Of a DNA stretch of 42,411 bases, positions 41,811 through 42,411 are shown one piece after another. This DNA is from Gammaproteobacteria bacterium (GTDB lineage Bacteria > Pseudomonadota > Gammaproteobacteria > Pseudomonadales > Azotimanducaceae), in contig SYFY01000067.1 of assembly GCA_005799745.1 (NCBI GenBank), positions 1 through 42,411 of the forward strand, read 5' to 3'. Below the pieces are notes generated by a model. The model ran no database searches. It saw only the letters and a list, made by a program, of their open reading frames with translations, and had not been told where the DNA came from. The stretch's first letter is position 1, and every line of letters starts with the position of its first letter. The translations under genes were made by a program, and so were the position numbers.

Positions 41811-41953
41811 GGTGCTCCTCCCCCCCAGAGGTATTGCCTAATAAGGTGCTCGTTGTTCCTTATTCGTTGTGTTGGGGATGATCAGTCCCGAGCTGGCTGC
41901 GAGGCAAGCCCTTTTGTAGACTGCGGGGCCGCGCAAAACGACACGCTGATACC
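41811..41953. promoter_or_regulatory. Divergent intergenic region, MAPEG operon / acyl-CoA dehydrogenase
   Basis: 143 bases between divergent starts, so promoters for both should be here. No clear dyad or -35/-10 pair stands out; the acyl-CoA dehydrogenase ATG has only a weak ribosome site. Confidence 0.3.
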
Positions 41954-42411
41954 ATGAAGATCGAATTTTCCGCCGAAGACGAATCGTTTCGGACAGAAGT
42001 CAAAGCGTTTCTGGCTGAGAAACTCACCTCGGAAATGCGAGCTGAGGCCAAAAAGACCACCACGGTCTTTGCGGACAAGGAACTCGCCATGAAGTGGCAG
42101 CTGATTCTTCTGGAAAAAGGCTGGGCGGTACCGAGCTGGCCGGTGGAACACGGTGGGCCGGGCTGGTCGATCACGCAGAAGTACATCTGGAACGAAGAAA
42201 CCGCTAAAGCCGGAGCGCCGGGCGTGATTCCGTTAGGCCTCCGTATGCTCGCCCCCGTGCTGTTCAAATACGGCACTGATGAGCAAAAAGCGTATTACCT
42301 GCAACGTATGCTCACCGGTGAACACTATTGGTGTCAGGGCTATTCCGAACCAGGTTCCGGGTCGGACCTTTCGAGTCTCAAGACCGCAGCCGTGAAAGAC
42401 GGCGATGACTA
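41954..42411 (+). CDS. Acyl-CoA dehydrogenase (3' partial, cut by window end)
   Basis: FAD enzyme that forms the 2,3 double bond of an acyl-CoA. 152 codons are visible from ATG 41954 to the window end, covering the N-terminal helical domain and the start of the middle beta domain. The pattern KWQLILLEKGWAVPSWPVEHGG, GLRMLAPVLFKYGTDEQKAYYL, then YWCQGYSEPGSGSDLSSL gives the SEPxxGSD signature. Length and the missing half fit the family. Such dehydrogenases with the group-specific 'MKIEFSAEDESFR' start are frequent in steroid or side-chain catabolic clusters, which agrees with the rest of the window, but the substrate is not fixed. Confidence 0.92.
   Translation, partial: MKIEFSAEDESFRTEVKAFLAEKLTSEMRAEAKKTTTVFADKELAMKWQLILLEKGWAVPSWPVEHGGPGWSITQKYIWNEETAKAGAPGVIPLGLRMLAPVLFKYGTDEQKAYYLQRMLTGEHYWCQGYSEPGSGSDLSSLKTAAVKDGDD

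Overview
The window looks like chromosome of a Gram-negative, motile, heterotrophic proteobacterium, most likely an uncultured gammaproteobacterium. The signs are lipoprotein and TonB-receptor signals, a MotAB stator pair, many CoA ligases and oxygenases, and overlapping ATGA gene junctions. The taxonomic call is inference. No rRNA, tRNA or CRISPR array was seen. Both edges cut genes: livH at the left and an acyl-CoA dehydrogenase at the right.

Layout. 1-6482 (+) is a Liv-type ABC importer (permeases H and M, ATPases G and F, lipoprotein binding protein) with an acyl-CoA ligase embedded between livF and the binding protein; the junctions overlap or nearly touch. 6593-7027 (-) is a Ddn-like, F420-type flavin/deazaflavin enzyme. 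7397-9217 (+) is motA-motB. 9214-12210 (-) holds a VUT/YhhQ queuosine-precursor transporter, a methyltransferase and a second CoA ligase. 12313-18489 (-) is a six-gene operon, read as E1alpha, E1beta, AcoX-like kinase, E2 with two E3-binding domains, DUF35 Zn-ribbon/OB protein and SCP2/Ltp-type thiolase. It ends in a strong terminator and is divergent from a third CoA ligase at 18632-20164. 20223-21365 (-) is a TPR/2OG-Fe(II) oxygenase.

21.4-25.2 kb is an eroded, mobile-looking zone. It holds a 59-codon remnant of a TonB receptor, a P450 with a coupled small ORF, a vapBC-type toxin-antitoxin pair directly behind an IS110-family transposase remnant, and a detached KatG C-terminus. A full TonB receptor (25230-27626), a TetR regulator and a ThuA-like protein follow. 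Two truncated N-termini meet head to head at 29320-29691. 29802-37444 looks catabolic: an MDR reductase, Rieske oxygenase plus Rieske ferredoxin, SDR, second ThuA-like protein, F420-type LLM oxidoreductase, class III aminotransferase and carboxymuconolactone decarboxylase-like protein. 37856-38868 is a cupin-tetR pair in which the cupin has an in-frame TGA. Then come a DXD glycosyltransferase, a four-gene minus operon (MAPEG protein, also with an in-frame TGA; unknown; two ABM monooxygenase-like proteins) and the start of an acyl-CoA dehydrogenase.

Working together, the importer and its ligase, two more CoA ligases, the thiolase/DUF35 pair, the dehydrogenase-complex genes, the P450, the Rieske system and the acyl-CoA dehydrogenase suggest degradation of a hydrophobic carbon source (steroid-, terpenoid- or side-chain-like) through CoA thioesters. 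The substrate cannot be read from sequence. The best candidates for something undescribed are the 12.3-18.5 kb operon and the pair of intact-looking genes interrupted by single UGA codons.
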